Positions 8,532 through 17,879 of a DNA stretch of 64,000 nt are shown here, piece after piece. A model generated the notes under the pieces. It was not told the DNA's origin, ran no database searches, and saw only the letters and a program-made list of their open reading frames with translations. Source of the DNA: Marivirga atlantica (GTDB lineage Bacteria; Bacteroidota; Bacteroidia; Cytophagales; Cyclobacteriaceae); the NCBI RefSeq assembly GCF_016734805.1, contig NZ_JAERQG010000001.1, positions 1,178,001-1,242,000 on the forward strand, given 5' to 3'. A program made the translations under genes and the position numbers. How positions within the stretch are numbered: position 1 is the stretch's first letter; each line of letters begins with the position of its first letter.

Positions 8532-10487
8532 CTAGTTAAGTATCCAATCGTTAATAGACCTGCTGACTTCCACCCAGGCACCTACGTTAGTATCATATAT
8601 AAGGTGAAGTGTTGAATATTGGCTCAATGAGACAGTGAAGTTGTCTAAAATAACAGAATTTGGATTGATAACATTTGCAGCTCCGTTAACCCTAATAGTG
8701 ATTGCCCCAGCATTTAAGAGAATTACTTCCTGTCCATCATCACCTGGTGAAATCGTTGAAATTATCGCAGGAATACCAGCAGAACCTGTTAATCTAACAA
8801 TTCTTCTTGTTGGTTTTGCCAGATTGATAGTGCCGGTAACATTAGCAGCTGTGGCTGGGGTTGCAAATGTTCCATTTAGTTCAGTAGAGCCAACAACATC
8901 GAGTTTAGCTGAAGGTGAGGCAACACCAATACCCACATTAGCAGCATTGTCAATAGACATGGCTGTTCCTCCACTGTAAAATCTTAAAGCATTACTTTGG
9001 TCTTGAAAAATGTAACTTGAAAGTGTGCCATTTAACCAAAAACCGAGATAAGGGCGACCTGTCGCACTGGTTGAGTTTAGATTAAATCCTCCATATGCAG
9101 AACCAGAGATTGGCATATCAATGTCAACAAAGGAGGTTGGAGTTAGAAGGCTAGTTCTCCCTATTCCTAAATATGTACCATTATCAAATATTCTTGAAGC
9201 AACTTGTGTACTTCCATTTCCTTTTGGGATTACATTAGTTGTATTAAAAATGGAAGTAGTTATAGTTTGAGGTCCCCAGTTGCTACCATCCCAAACAAGT
9301 GCCTGCCCTGTTGTGGCTCCACCAGCATTAATTTTTGAAGGTGCCACATCATTTATTTTGGCATTGGTTACGGCACCATTGGCAATTCTTGCGGTTGTAA
9401 CTCCATTATTAGCTATAGATAGAGGTGAACCTGAAGTTCCATCACCAGTAAGGCTAGTATTAGTTGTTATGGTTGTTAAACCCACATCATCACCATCAAC
9501 CAAACCTGATGGTATTCCATTTAAGTCGGCAAAATTTCCTGAGAAAACATTGTTGTCAACATATAACTTTGTTGCTGCATCATTATTATTTGATGGCGAA
9601 GCCAGATTTGCTATGCTAGCACCACCGGCATCATTTCCGGAAGAAAGTACAGAGCTAAGGTTCTGTATCTCATTAGATGCATCATTATCATTATCGGCAA
9701 TGCTAAAGGTTACTCCGTCACCCCCTGTTATATTAATGGTTCTGTTTTCTCCGGAATTGGTGACAGACAAATTCTGGTTATCGGTATTAGAGCCAACAAA
9801 AGGTGATAGATCAATAGCAGTGGCATTTGGATTGTTAGTAATGGAAAGAGCATTTCCATCGAGTATTAAATCCTGTATCTCATTAATACGATCATTGTCA
9901 TTGTCTGCTACACTGAATGTAACGCCCGAACCGCCACTGATATCAATGGTTCTTTCATCGTTTATGCTTGTTAATGTTAAATTTTGATTATCTGTATTTG
10001 TACCACTAAATGGTGTTAAGTCTATTGAAGTAGCGCCCGGATTATTAGAAATAGATAGGTTGTTTCCGGTTAAAACAAGATCCTGGATTTCGTTAGTTGA
10101 GTCCAAATCTCCAAGATTAGAGATGGTGTTGCCTGAAATTGAAATGCCATTTCCTGCGTTAAATTGAGCTTGTGGTGACAAATTAACCCACTGTGTATCT
10201 TGCCAATAATAAAATTGTTTTTCAGTCAAATCAAAAACCAACAAACCATTATCACTTGTAGTGAGGTCATCGATAAATGTAGAACTCGTTCTTTGTGTTG
10301 TAGACATAGAAGGAATCAATAGCCCCTGATTGTTCCCTGTTGATACAAGATGCAGAACGGCATTCTCATTAGGTGTTTCAGTGCCTATACCTACTGTGTT
10401 CTGAGTCCAGCCGAATGATGGAAGCAATAAGGCAATTAGAACTGCAACTACCTTAATACATTTAGATAAGTTTAACTCAAAGTTCAT
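8532..10487 (-). CDS. Large exported repeat protein with tail-fibre-like modules
   Basis: A 651-residue protein with a signal peptide (about 1-29). It has no recognisable function. Two near-identical 70-residue repeats cover 132-201 and 202-271 (NEIQDL, ISNNPGATSIDL, TDNQNL, DISGG-GVTFS, ADNDND), with a third partial copy starting at 272. The C-terminal half carries phage-tail-fibre-like modules (YLGIGRTS, NVGIGVASPSAKLDV, VWDGSNWGPQ) found in many Bacteroidota surface proteins. No type A or B sorting domain is visible at its end (VSRSINDWILN), so how it stays at the surface is unclear. It is the first gene of the operon with the type B protein and the PorP-like protein. Confidence 0.8.
   Translation of the reverse strand: MNFELNLSKCIKVVAVLIALLLPSFGWTQNTVGIGTETPNENAVLHLVSTGNNQGLLIPSMSTTQRTSSTFIDDLTTSDNGLLVFDLTEKQFYYWQDTQWVNLSPQAQFNAGNGISISGNTISNLGDLDSTNEIQDLVLTGNNLSISNNPGATSIDLTPFSGTNTDNQNLTLTSINDERTIDISGGSGVTFSVADNDNDRINEIQDLILDGNALSITNNPNATAIDLSPFVGSNTDNQNLSVTNSGENRTINITGGDGVTFSIADNDNDASNEIQNLSSVLSSGNDAGGASIANLASPSNNNDAATKLYVDNNVFSGNFADLNGIPSGLVDGDDVGLTTITTNTSLTGDGTSGSPLSIANNGVTTARIANGAVTNAKINDVAPSKINAGGATTGQALVWDGSNWGPQTITTSIFNTTNVIPKGNGSTQVASRIFDNGTYLGIGRTSLLTPTSFVDIDMPISGSAYGGFNLNSTSATGRPYLGFWLNGTLSSYIFQDQSNALRFYSGGTAMSIDNAANVGIGVASPSAKLDVVGSTELNGTFATPATAANVTGTINLAKPTRRIVRLTGSAGIPAIISTISPGDDGQEVILLNAGAITIRVNGAANVINPNSVILDNFTVSLSQYSTLHLIYDTNVGAWVEVSRSINDWILN
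9675..10094 (-). repeat. Two tandem 210-bp coding repeats (70 residues each)
   Basis: In the exported repeat protein the 70-residue unit is repeated exactly in phase: residues 132-201 (9885-10094) and 202-271 (9675-9884). Each begins at NEIQDL and ends at ADNDND plus two residues. The length is conserved without indels while many positions differ, so this is an old duplication under structural constraint rather than a fresh slippage. Confidence 0.75.
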
Positions 10488-10670
10488 AACAATCAGATCA
10501 ATGTTAAGAATATAAATATTTGATCATTAAATATGAATAAATAAATATTTAATGTAAATATATAAATATACTTCTGTAATTAGAAATAAAACATGGATTA
10601 TAATTGACTGACTTATAAATATTTATGAGTACTGTTAGAGTTTACTGGCTTTATGTAGTAGGTACAAAAA

Positions 10671-10698
10671 AAGCCTTGAACTATTTAGTTCAAGGCTT
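10671..10698 (-). terminator. Intrinsic terminator of the outer-membrane barrel gene
   Basis: A perfect 12-bp stem (AAGCCTTGAACT at 10671-10682, AGTTCAAGGCTT at 10687-10698) has a 4-base loop, and a run of T follows on the minus strand. It lies 27 bases after the stop of the barrel gene. The remaining sequence to the next start (10499-10660) is very AT-rich with repeated TAAATATTT-like words, and I see no gene in it. Confidence 0.88.
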
Positions 10699-10724
10699 CA
10701 TTATTTATGATTAACTAATTACTA

Positions 10725-11348
10725 CTAGAAGAAGTAGTTAATTCCAATGCTTGGAGAGAAAGTGGATAATCCAAAATTGAAAGTATTAGTTTTATCCTCT
10801 ACATCATTATTCGGGTCAGTATCGTTTTCAGCTCTAAAATTGATCAAATTGAAACCAAAGTCGATGTTTATGTGCTCGCTAGGGAAAAATGCTACACCTA
10901 CTCCAGCTCCAAAGTTAAAAGTAGTAATATCACCAGTATCTGTTTCAGTAGCACCTACTACCTGCTTTGAATTACCTATACCAATACCAACTGAACCTTG
11001 TCCATAAAAATTGATTTGCTCATTGGCCGGCATGTAAACGCGTGCAAATGGAGAAAATGATATTGTTGAAGAAGCGGTATAATCATCATTAGGCTGAGTA
11101 GTTCGGCTACTTACATAACCTATACCAGCTCCCACAGCCAGTTTATCACTTACGAAATAACCAACTTTAGGTGTAAATCCTAAGCTGAAAGTGTTTGCTT
11201 TTTGTGTTGTAGTAGCTCCATTAGTTACTTCTCCTCCAGAAGTGGTAAATTGAAAACCGCCACCAACGAATAAATCGCCAGAACTTGTTTGTGCTTTAAG
11301 ACTAAATGCGGCAAGAAAGAATACGCCTGCAAAAATTAATTTCTTCAT
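10725..11348 (-). CDS. Outer-membrane beta-barrel protein (porin-like, OmpA/OmpX-type fold)
   Basis: A 207-residue outer-membrane barrel. The start at 11348 is chosen because it gives a clean signal peptide (MKKLIFAGVFFLAAFSLKAQ); an upstream in-frame ATG at 11387 would put 13 charged residues before it. Repeated patterns of alternating residues (FSLGFTPKVGYFVSDKLAVG, then FSPFARVYM, NFYGQGSVGIGIG) and a terminal aromatic residue (SIGINYFF) fit an eight-stranded barrel of the outer-membrane-beta-barrel family. No specific substrate is apparent. It follows the endonuclease gene on the same strand and has its own terminator. Confidence 0.82.
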   Translation of the reverse strand: MKKLIFAGVFFLAAFSLKAQTSSGDLFVGGGFQFTTSGGEVTNGATTTQKANTFSLGFTPKVGYFVSDKLAVGAGIGYVSSRTTQPNDDYTASSTISFSPFARVYMPANEQINFYGQGSVGIGIGNSKQVVGATETDTGDITTFNFGAGVGVAFFPSEHINIDFGFNLINFRAENDTDPNNDVEDKTNTFNFGLSTFSPSIGINYFF

Positions 11349-11408
11349 AATAAATTGTTTTTTGGTACGGGCAGTTTTACGACTCATCGACTCAAGGGTT
11401 CAGTTTAT

Positions 11409-14231
11409 CTAATTTTTCAAAAATTTAGAGATGTAAGTTTCACCGGTATTCTCTTCAAACAATTTTATTATGTATAAGCCATCTGGCAATGATTGAACCT
11501 CGATTTCATTTGAAGTATTGATACATCCACTCTTTACTTTTTTACCATTGTGGTTAAATATATCATACGTAAGCAGGTTAAAGTAGTGGTTGAAAGTAAG
11601 GTAGTTATGTACTGGGTTATTCTTTAATTCAATAGAACTAATTTTTGAATGCTTGTTTGAGGTAATAGTTTCCTGAAATGGCGCAATTTTAAAGTATAGT
11701 GATCCAATATCGCCAATTTCAAAGCTTTCAGCTGATGTGATATCTATGGTGAAAAACTTATTAGTGTTAGTTTTTAGTTTGGCTGTATCTAGCATAATAT
11801 TAAATGAAACTGCACTATCTCCTTCAGCAATGGCCAAAGGAAACCTCGTTCCAGTAACCTCTTCAGAAACTGTAAACTGAGCAGGAAAGAAAACATTAGT
11901 GAAGTTGTTTAATCGGATTTCAAAGGTTTGAGTTTTATCCAATTTCCTTTGACTGTATAATTTAACTTCATACTTGCTTTGATCAGTTGAGGCAAAAATT
12001 GAGTCTTGAACGAAGCTGATAACAACACTTGTGTCCTGATCAGTGATCGTTGCGTTAAGTGCTAAGCTGTTTACCGTATCACTTTCTGAAATGAAGTAGA
12101 GCATCCCCTCAAAAGTACCTTCACTATAGTTTTCAGGTAAATAGTTGACTAGTATTTCTTGTTGAAGAGCGCCTTCCTGATTCGGTACTAATTCTTGAGT
12201 AGCTACCATATTTGAGCTTGCAGTACCAGTTTGGAAATTATTTGTAGCGGCTATTTTTAAACGGTTTCTTATACCTGATGCCTGAATATTTAAAGTCTGA
12301 GCCTCAGTTTGTTCAGTGTAAAAGATATTTGTACTAAAAGTATTTAACGAGCCTGTAATATTTACTAATGGATTATAAACGGCTACTACCTCACCGCTGA
12401 GAGAAACACTGATATTCTCTACTTCGGCTTGAGCTATAGAAATAAAACTATTGATAGTTGCATCTATGTTTTGTGTGGCTTCAAATTTTACAAAAACGGT
12501 TGCCTGAACATCTCCGTTACTTTCAGGAGTTATTAGACCAGCGTTTGAGAAGCTATTCTGATCATTAATAGATATTGTATACTCATCAGCCATTGCGCTT
12601 AATGAAATATTTTGTGACAAGTCAGACCCTGTAACCTCAAAGCTTTGTATGTCTGTACCTTCTCCAAAATTGACAGCATTGAAATTTAGATTTGTTGTTG
12701 ATGTAGTGAGTTCAGGATTAAGCTGCTCTATCACAGTTGCATTTAAATCTATATTTATATCGGAAACTTCAGACTGTGTTATATTGAGTGTGCTGTTAAT
12801 AGTTTCAGCTATATTTTGTACAGGCTCAAATTTAATGAAAATGGTTTCTGAAACATCTCCTGTGTTTTCTGGAGTAATTGTTTTGTTAGACTCAAAATTT
12901 GTTTGGCTACCAATAGCAATAGTGAACTCAGCCTCACTTGAGGATAGGTTTACAGTCTCCGTAAGATTCGCACCCGTTAATGAAAAACTTAAGACCTCAT
13001 TTCCACTACCAAATTCAACATCACTAAAATCTAAAGTAGCAACTGTAGCTTCTAAGACTGGATTTGTCTGTTCAAGAACACCACCACTTAAATTAATGTT
13101 AATAATATCAACTTCACTTTGTGTGATTGAAAGCTGACCATTAATGGTTTCTGCGGTATTACTTAATGCAGCAAACTTTACATAGATAGTTGCGGATAGT
13201 TCTCCAGTATTATCAGGACTTAAAGTTTTGGAAGTACTAAAATTGGTTTCACTATCTATAGCTATGGTAAATTCAGCATCGCTCGAGCTTATAGTTATAT
13301 CTTCCGTAAGGTCTTCACCGGTTAATGTGAAGCTTAAGGTTTCACTGTTACTACCAAAAACCTGATCACTAAAACTTAAAGAATTAGCTGAGCTGGTAAG
13401 CGAAGGATTCGCACTATTTTCACAAACACCTTCCCAAATACAGCTTACCCATTCAGGATGATCAATAAAAGGATTTCTATTACCTTGAAAGTCATAGACA
13501 TCATTATTTCTGTCGACCTCTTTCTGACTAACAGGATCGCTGTCATGCCAACTTAAGAGCATTCTTAAAAACCAATCTTCATAAACCTGATCTTCTGAAC
13601 CATTCAAAACTATATCCGACTCTGTGGAGTTCGTTTCCCAGGCATCAATGTCTGATTCATATCTCGCTGCCATATAAAAATAGATTCTTGCAACATCTCC
13701 TTTATATTCATCAGCTGGTTCAAATACTGTCCCAGTATATCCAGAAATTGTATTACTTCCTTTACGAGCTCCATTGGAAGAGATTATACCCCCATCGGTT
13801 TCACCATAGGGTAGATTACCTCTTTCTGAATTAATTTTCTTATCGGTTGGAAGTACCATATGAGCATCTGCTCTAGGTGTGCTTGCGGAGTTAAACCAGC
13901 TTTGAGGAAATGTATGTTCCCTATTATATTTATCGCATTCAGTTGTTCCACCAGTACCATTGTCTTGATCTGTGCCAAAGGTCAAATTGCAGTTTGAATA
14001 GATATCCCAAACAAAACCATCTGATCGAACATCAGCTATTTGGTATAAATCCCACAGTGCGCTGTACCCTCTATCAGTATGTCCATCAATAATGAATGAT
14101 AATTCAGTTTTTAAAGCATAGCCGGTTTTACCTTCAGCACTTGTGTAATAGCCACTTGGGATTTGACCTAGGAGGATGCCTGATTGTATTAATAAAACGA
14201 ATAGAAAGAGTTTTGCAGCCAGATGCTTCAT
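11409..14231 (-). CDS. Secreted endonuclease I with Ig-like repeats and T9SS type A sorting domain
   Basis: A 940-residue secreted nuclease. After a signal peptide (about 1-22) comes an endonuclease I (EndA/NucM/Bsn) domain of roughly 240 residues with its catalytic block: REHTFPQSWF (H106), RADAHMVLPTD (H124) and NSERGNLPYG. A pair of cysteines brackets its end (IWEGVC). Then follow three related beta-sandwich repeats of about 116 residues, each with FG...LSF-LTG and FTIAI motifs and ending near ITQSEV. A Calx-beta-like stretch comes next, then a type A C-terminal sorting domain (NPVHNYLTF, LPDGLYIIKLF). It probably degrades extracellular nucleic acid for nutrients or biofilm remodelling; this is inferred from family. 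Confidence 0.9.
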   Translation of the reverse strand: MKHLAAKLFLFVLLIQSGILLGQIPSGYYTSAEGKTGYALKTELSFIIDGHTDRGYSALWDLYQIADVRSDGFVWDIYSNCNLTFGTDQDNGTGGTTECDKYNREHTFPQSWFNSASTPRADAHMVLPTDKKINSERGNLPYGETDGGIISSNGARKGSNTISGYTGTVFEPADEYKGDVARIYFYMAARYESDIDAWETNSTESDIVLNGSEDQVYEDWFLRMLLSWHDSDPVSQKEVDRNNDVYDFQGNRNPFIDHPEWVSCIWEGVCENSANPSLTSSANSLSFSDQVFGSNSETLSFTLTGEDLTEDITISSSDAEFTIAIDSETNFSTSKTLSPDNTGELSATIYVKFAALSNTAETINGQLSITQSEVDIININLSGGVLEQTNPVLEATVATLDFSDVEFGSGNEVLSFSLTGANLTETVNLSSSEAEFTIAIGSQTNFESNKTITPENTGDVSETIFIKFEPVQNIAETINSTLNITQSEVSDINIDLNATVIEQLNPELTTSTTNLNFNAVNFGEGTDIQSFEVTGSDLSQNISLSAMADEYTISINDQNSFSNAGLITPESNGDVQATVFVKFEATQNIDATINSFISIAQAEVENISVSLSGEVVAVYNPLVNITGSLNTFSTNIFYTEQTEAQTLNIQASGIRNRLKIAATNNFQTGTASSNMVATQELVPNQEGALQQEILVNYLPENYSEGTFEGMLYFISESDTVNSLALNATITDQDTSVVISFVQDSIFASTDQSKYEVKLYSQRKLDKTQTFEIRLNNFTNVFFPAQFTVSEEVTGTRFPLAIAEGDSAVSFNIMLDTAKLKTNTNKFFTIDITSAESFEIGDIGSLYFKIAPFQETITSNKHSKISSIELKNNPVHNYLTFNHYFNLLTYDIFNHNGKKVKSGCINTSNEIEVQSLPDGLYIIKLFEENTGETYISKFLKN

Positions 14232-14373
14232 ACAGTTTTAAAATTTTAGGCTGCAAATATCTTAAAAAAAATAAATGCTAAGTGATTAGCCTATAGAATA
14301 ATGGACAGCTTTCGCCAAAAAATGATGTATGCTTAACATTGTTTTGTATAATTGTTCTGCTAAAAAATTAAGA

Positions 14374-15006
14374 ATGCATCAGTTTGTTGATTTTTTAAAG
14401 AAGCGATTAAAGTCCGATTTGCCAGGGGGAGAAGCTCATCAACGCATGATGGCTCAGCGAATTGGTGGTGATTTCAGAATGAACCACACCAGGCCTCCCA
14501 GAAAGGGAGCGGTTATGATTGCCCTTTATGAGGAGGATGGCAAAGTATTTTTTCCGCTTACACAAAGGCCAGATTACGATGGTGTACATGGTGGTCAGGT
14601 GAGCTTGCCCGGTGGTAAAATGGAGGAGGAAGATGTTGATTTAGAAACTACCGCTATCCGCGAAACTTTTGAAGAAATAGGAATTCAAATTGAAAGACAA
14701 AATGTAATAGGTGCGTTGTCTGATTTGAATATTACGGCTAGTAATTTTATCGTAAAGCCTGTCATCAGTTTTTTGGCTGAAAAGCCGGAATTTAGAAGAG
14801 ACCCAAGAGAAGTGGCTCAGATATTTACTGCTGAGATAAATCACTTATCTGATGCAAGAACCTTGAAGGAAACAGAGCTAACTGTAGGACCAAATATCAG
14901 GCTGAGAGCACCTTATTTTGATATTGAAGAGAAAGTGGTGTGGGGAGCCACCTCTATGATATTGAGTGAATTTGTTAGTTTAATAAATGAGTATAAGAAT
15001 GGATAA
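14374..15006 (+). CDS. NUDIX hydrolase, CoA pyrophosphatase-like
   Basis: About 210 residues from the chosen start at 14374 (MHQFVDFLKK). An upstream in-frame ATG at 14329 would add 15 residues with no family support. The NUDIX box is complete: GGKMEEEDVD, then RETFEEIG. The LPGG context and the preceding PLTQRPDYDGVHGGQ segment resemble CoA-diphosphatases (YeaB/NudL type), which cleave CoA or oxidised CoA to phosphopantetheine and 3',5'-ADP. Its 3' end overlaps the next gene (by 8 or 20 bases depending on that start), so the two are probably translated together. Substrate class is inferred from motif context, not proven. Confidence 0.85.
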   Translation: MHQFVDFLKKRLKSDLPGGEAHQRMMAQRIGGDFRMNHTRPPRKGAVMIALYEEDGKVFFPLTQRPDYDGVHGGQVSLPGGKMEEEDVDLETTAIRETFEEIGIQIERQNVIGALSDLNITASNFIVKPVISFLAEKPEFRRDPREVAQIFTAEINHLSDARTLKETELTVGPNIRLRAPYFDIEEKVVWGATSMILSEFVSLINEYKNG

Positions 15007-16246
15007 AACACCTTTAATTACCAATGATGCAGTAGTTTTTGGCTTACTGATGCTAATTTTGGCAGCTGTGTTTGTTACTTCAACAAGCGAGAAAACAGGC
15101 TGGCAGAAATTTTATAAATACATTCCATCTGTACTTCTTTGTTATTTCATTCCCTCCATATTTAATACACTCGGAATTATTTCAGGAGATGAAAGTCAGT
15201 TGTATTTTGTTGCTTCCCGCTACCTACTACCTACGGCCTTGGTATTGCTTACCATTAGTATTGATTTAAAGGGAATAGCCAGTCTTGGTAAAAAGGCTGT
15301 TATCATGTTTTTAACCGGAACGGTTGGAATTGTAATTGGCGGACCGCTGGCAATTTTAATCACTTCTGCATTTGCTCCTGAAGTTGTGGGTGGAGTAGGC
15401 CCTGATGCTGTATGGAGAGGTATGGCTACAATTGCAGGTAGCTGGATAGGTGGAGGAGCTAATCAGGCCGCAATGTTTGAAACTTTTGGTGCTAGTGAAG
15501 ATTTATTTACAACCATGATTACGGTAGATGTAATCGTAGCCAATATTTGGATGGCCTTTTTATTATATGGTGCCGGAATTTCCAGTCAACTTGATAAAAG
15601 ACTAAAGGCAGATGCTTCAGCTATAGATAAGGTCAAACATCAAATAGAGGAATACCAGCTTTCAATCATGAAGATTCCCAAATTACCAGAAGTAATGACA
15701 GTATTGGCAATTGGGTTTGGAGCAACTGGTCTTGCTCATTTTGGAGCAGATTTAATTGCACCTTTTATTGCTGAAAAGGCGCCCGGACTTGAAAAGTTCA
15801 GTTTAACATCAGGTTTCTTTTGGTTGGTTGTTATTGCTACTACCATTGGTTTACTTTTATCATTCACAAAGGCAAGAAAATTGGAAGGGGTAGGTGCTTC
15901 ACGGCTGGGTTCTGTAATGATATATATATTGGTGGCTACAATCGGTATGAAAATGGACATAACAGCTATTTTTGATAACCCTGGCTTCTTTTTGGTTGGC
16001 TTAATATGGATGAGTATTCACGTAGTCCTGTTATTACTTATTGCAAAAATAATCAGAGCACCTTATTTCTTTGTGGCTGTTGGAAGTCAGGCAAATGTTG
16101 GAGGCGCAGCATCTGCACCCATTGTAGCAGGAGCTTTTCATCCTAGTTTGGCACCAGTAGGTGTACTATTAGCTGTGTTAGGTTACGCTTTAGGTACCTA
16201 TGCAGCTTATTTGTGCGGCATTTTGATGCAGTTTGCTGCTGGCTAA
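14999..16246 (+). CDS. DUF819 family membrane protein
   Basis: A polytopic inner-membrane protein of about 415 residues with roughly ten or more helices across its length, matching the DUF819 family. Typical family features are seen: AGSWIGGGANQAAM about one third along, and a related GSQANVGGAASAPIVAGAF near the end. This inverted-repeat layout resembles sodium:solute carriers, but the substrate is not known. Start may be 14999 (MDKTPLITND) or 14987, four codons upstream; both overlap the NUDIX gene. Probably cotranscribed with it. Confidence 0.88.
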   Translation: MDKTPLITNDAVVFGLLMLILAAVFVTSTSEKTGWQKFYKYIPSVLLCYFIPSIFNTLGIISGDESQLYFVASRYLLPTALVLLTISIDLKGIASLGKKAVIMFLTGTVGIVIGGPLAILITSAFAPEVVGGVGPDAVWRGMATIAGSWIGGGANQAAMFETFGASEDLFTTMITVDVIVANIWMAFLLYGAGISSQLDKRLKADASAIDKVKHQIEEYQLSIMKIPKLPEVMTVLAIGFGATGLAHFGADLIAPFIAEKAPGLEKFSLTSGFFWLVVIATTIGLLLSFTKARKLEGVGASRLGSVMIYILVATIGMKMDITAIFDNPGFFLVGLIWMSIHVVLLLLIAKIIRAPYFFVAVGSQANVGGAASAPIVAGAFHPSLAPVGVLLAVLGYALGTYAAYLCGILMQFAAG

Positions 16247-16309
16247 AATAGAGTGCAATTCCAACGTTTTTGTAGTTTACAGAGTCAATCTATGAAACGT
16301 AATTTCCAT

Positions 16310-16900
16310 ATGAAGAAAATACTTTTCGCTTGCGCTATTTTTTGTCTGCTCATGAGCTGTGATGATACTTATTACGATCTAAGTGATGGAGCTGAAAATT
16401 TCACCTTATATGATAAGGGTGATAAATTAAGTTTGATAATCGAACAGGATACATTGGAGATGGAAGTCGATGTGTATCAAAATGAATATGAGGTACCAAT
16501 GCCTAAGAGTTTTTATGAGTATATTTACTTAGAAGCTCATTTGAGTGATCGGAATGTTGCGGACGAGATTTTTAGTATTGACGTGAGGAATAATTTTAAC
16601 TCCAATTATACCGAAGAAGCTGAAGTTAGCTATAATTTTCTTTTGAGTAATATTAATGACAGTCTGCCTGATTTCAGCTTTTTAGGAATTGTGGAAGGAC
16701 AAAATCTATATCAAATTGAAAATGAAGGAAAATTACTCTTGTCTGAAAATGTATTAGATTTTAGTCAGGGAAAGTTTACTTTTAAACAACTGTATAACAG
16801 AAATAGAGATGTACAAGAAAGTTTGTTATTTAGCTTTGCCAATAGATTGGAACAACTAAAATATAGAGAGCTAGATACAATGTATTTTATCAATCATTAA
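16310..16900 (+). CDS. Hypothetical lipoprotein
   Basis: About 196 residues from the ATG at 16310, which begins a short lipoprotein signal (MKKILFACAIFCLLMSC) with the lipid-attachment cysteine near residue 17. Other in-frame ATGs at 16292 and 16253 would add a non-hydrophobic leader. The mature part is acidic, rich in Asp, Glu, Asn and Tyr, with no family I can name. It probably sits on the inner leaflet of the outer membrane. Its stop codon overlaps the stop of the convergent lipoprotein gene by 4 bases. Confidence 0.7.
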   Translation: MKKILFACAIFCLLMSCDDTYYDLSDGAENFTLYDKGDKLSLIIEQDTLEMEVDVYQNEYEVPMPKSFYEYIYLEAHLSDRNVADEIFSIDVRNNFNSNYTEEAEVSYNFLLSNINDSLPDFSFLGIVEGQNLYQIENEGKLLLSENVLDFSQGKFTFKQLYNRNRDVQESLLFSFANRLEQLKYRELDTMYFINH

Positions 16901-17820
16901 TTTAGCTCCAATACCTCTCTATAAGTCGAATCTGTTACCGAGTTGCGATTCCAATAGTCCAGCATAATTCTTTTTTTGAGCGTTCCTGTTGTGGTCATCA
17001 TTTCACCATTTTCAGGATAAGTTTCTTCCCACGAGTTGATTTTATAAGGGGAACTGTTCTGATAGTTGATTTTTACTTTACGCTTTAAATCTGGATACTT
17101 TATAATTAGACTGCTATTTTCTCCTTGAATGTCTTTCTCAATACTGGCTTTGTAGGCAGCGGTTTGTTTATGCTTTAGCCTTAAATACATAGTAGAAGGG
17201 ATCATCTTCATATTACCTGAAGGAATAGCAGAAGGATCCAACCGCAACAAATTCCAAAGCTCATCTTCACTCCATGCTTTAGGCAAGCTAAAGTTTTGAT
17301 CGCCTTCGCTTTCAAAATAGCTTCGTATCATGGCGTCATAATTATTCGTTCCTTTATTAAACTGCATGAATACGTGTCCGCACCATTCTTGTACAGAAGT
17401 GGTGATTTTTACAGCGTGTAAATCATTTTCAGGATACACAGGATTAAAAATGGAGCTCATCATTGAATAAGGATATATACCAGTTTTAAACTTTTTCGTA
17501 AAGTTGAGCTTCATCACTTTCTCAGCATCTTCAGGATTAGCCTGCGGATTATCTAACTTCACCTGCTTTTCTTTCGAGAAATCTTCGGTTACGAATACAA
17601 GTACCGCATGACCTTCTCTTTTTTGACCATAACGCACTTGCGTTAAATCATAAGAAGTAAGTTCGGCTTTCCCCTGGTACCAGTAATCACCAAATTGCTC
17701 ACTTAAATTAATCTTAGGTTCAGATTCAGATGCTTGTTGCTGACTGACAGCTTTCTTTTGATTACATGCTTGTAAAGAAATGGCAATTAATAAAAGGGAA
17801 GTGATTTTAATATTTTTCAT
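16897..17820 (-). CDS. Bacteroidota-type lipoprotein of unknown function
   Basis: A 307-residue lipoprotein (signal 1-18, lipobox LQAC at about 16-19). The mature protein has conserved-looking blocks FGDYWYQGKAEL, EGHAVLVFVTEDFS, KTGIYPYSMMSSIF and TSVQEWCGHVFMQF. I recall this family from Bacteroidota, where databases sometimes carry the misleading name septum formation inhibitor Maf; it shares nothing with true Maf, encoded at 19494-20072. Role unknown. It lies downstream of the accC-to-CrtA-like gene run on the same strand, after a 59-base gap. Confidence 0.75.
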   Translation of the reverse strand: MKNIKITSLLLIAISLQACNQKKAVSQQQASESEPKINLSEQFGDYWYQGKAELTSYDLTQVRYGQKREGHAVLVFVTEDFSKEKQVKLDNPQANPEDAEKVMKLNFTKKFKTGIYPYSMMSSIFNPVYPENDLHAVKITTSVQEWCGHVFMQFNKGTNNYDAMIRSYFESEGDQNFSLPKAWSEDELWNLLRLDPSAIPSGNMKMIPSTMYLRLKHKQTAAYKASIEKDIQGENSSLIIKYPDLKRKVKINYQNSSPYKINSWEETYPENGEMMTTTGTLKKRIMLDYWNRNSVTDSTYREVLELN

Positions 17821-17879
17821 GGTATGTGGTAAATCAAAAATCTATTTAGAAAACGCTGCCAACTAATTATTGTTAACCT

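Noticed and set aside
9280-9987. A 235-residue open frame on the plus strand inside the repeat protein gene
   Set aside because: It is antisense to the long repeat protein; its Pro/Ser/Val-rich composition is the mirror of the Asn/Thr/Gly-rich repeats, and no start context or family supports it.
10499-10660. Very AT-rich stretch with repeated TAAATATTT words, considered as a replication origin or phase-variation tract
   Set aside because: No clustered DnaA boxes, no dnaA, gyrB or recF neighbours, and no homopolymer or short tandem tract long enough for slippage control; it is probably only an AT-rich promoter region.
12649-13137. A 162-residue open frame antisense to the endonuclease I gene
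   Set aside because: It mirrors the Ig-like repeats and has no independent support.
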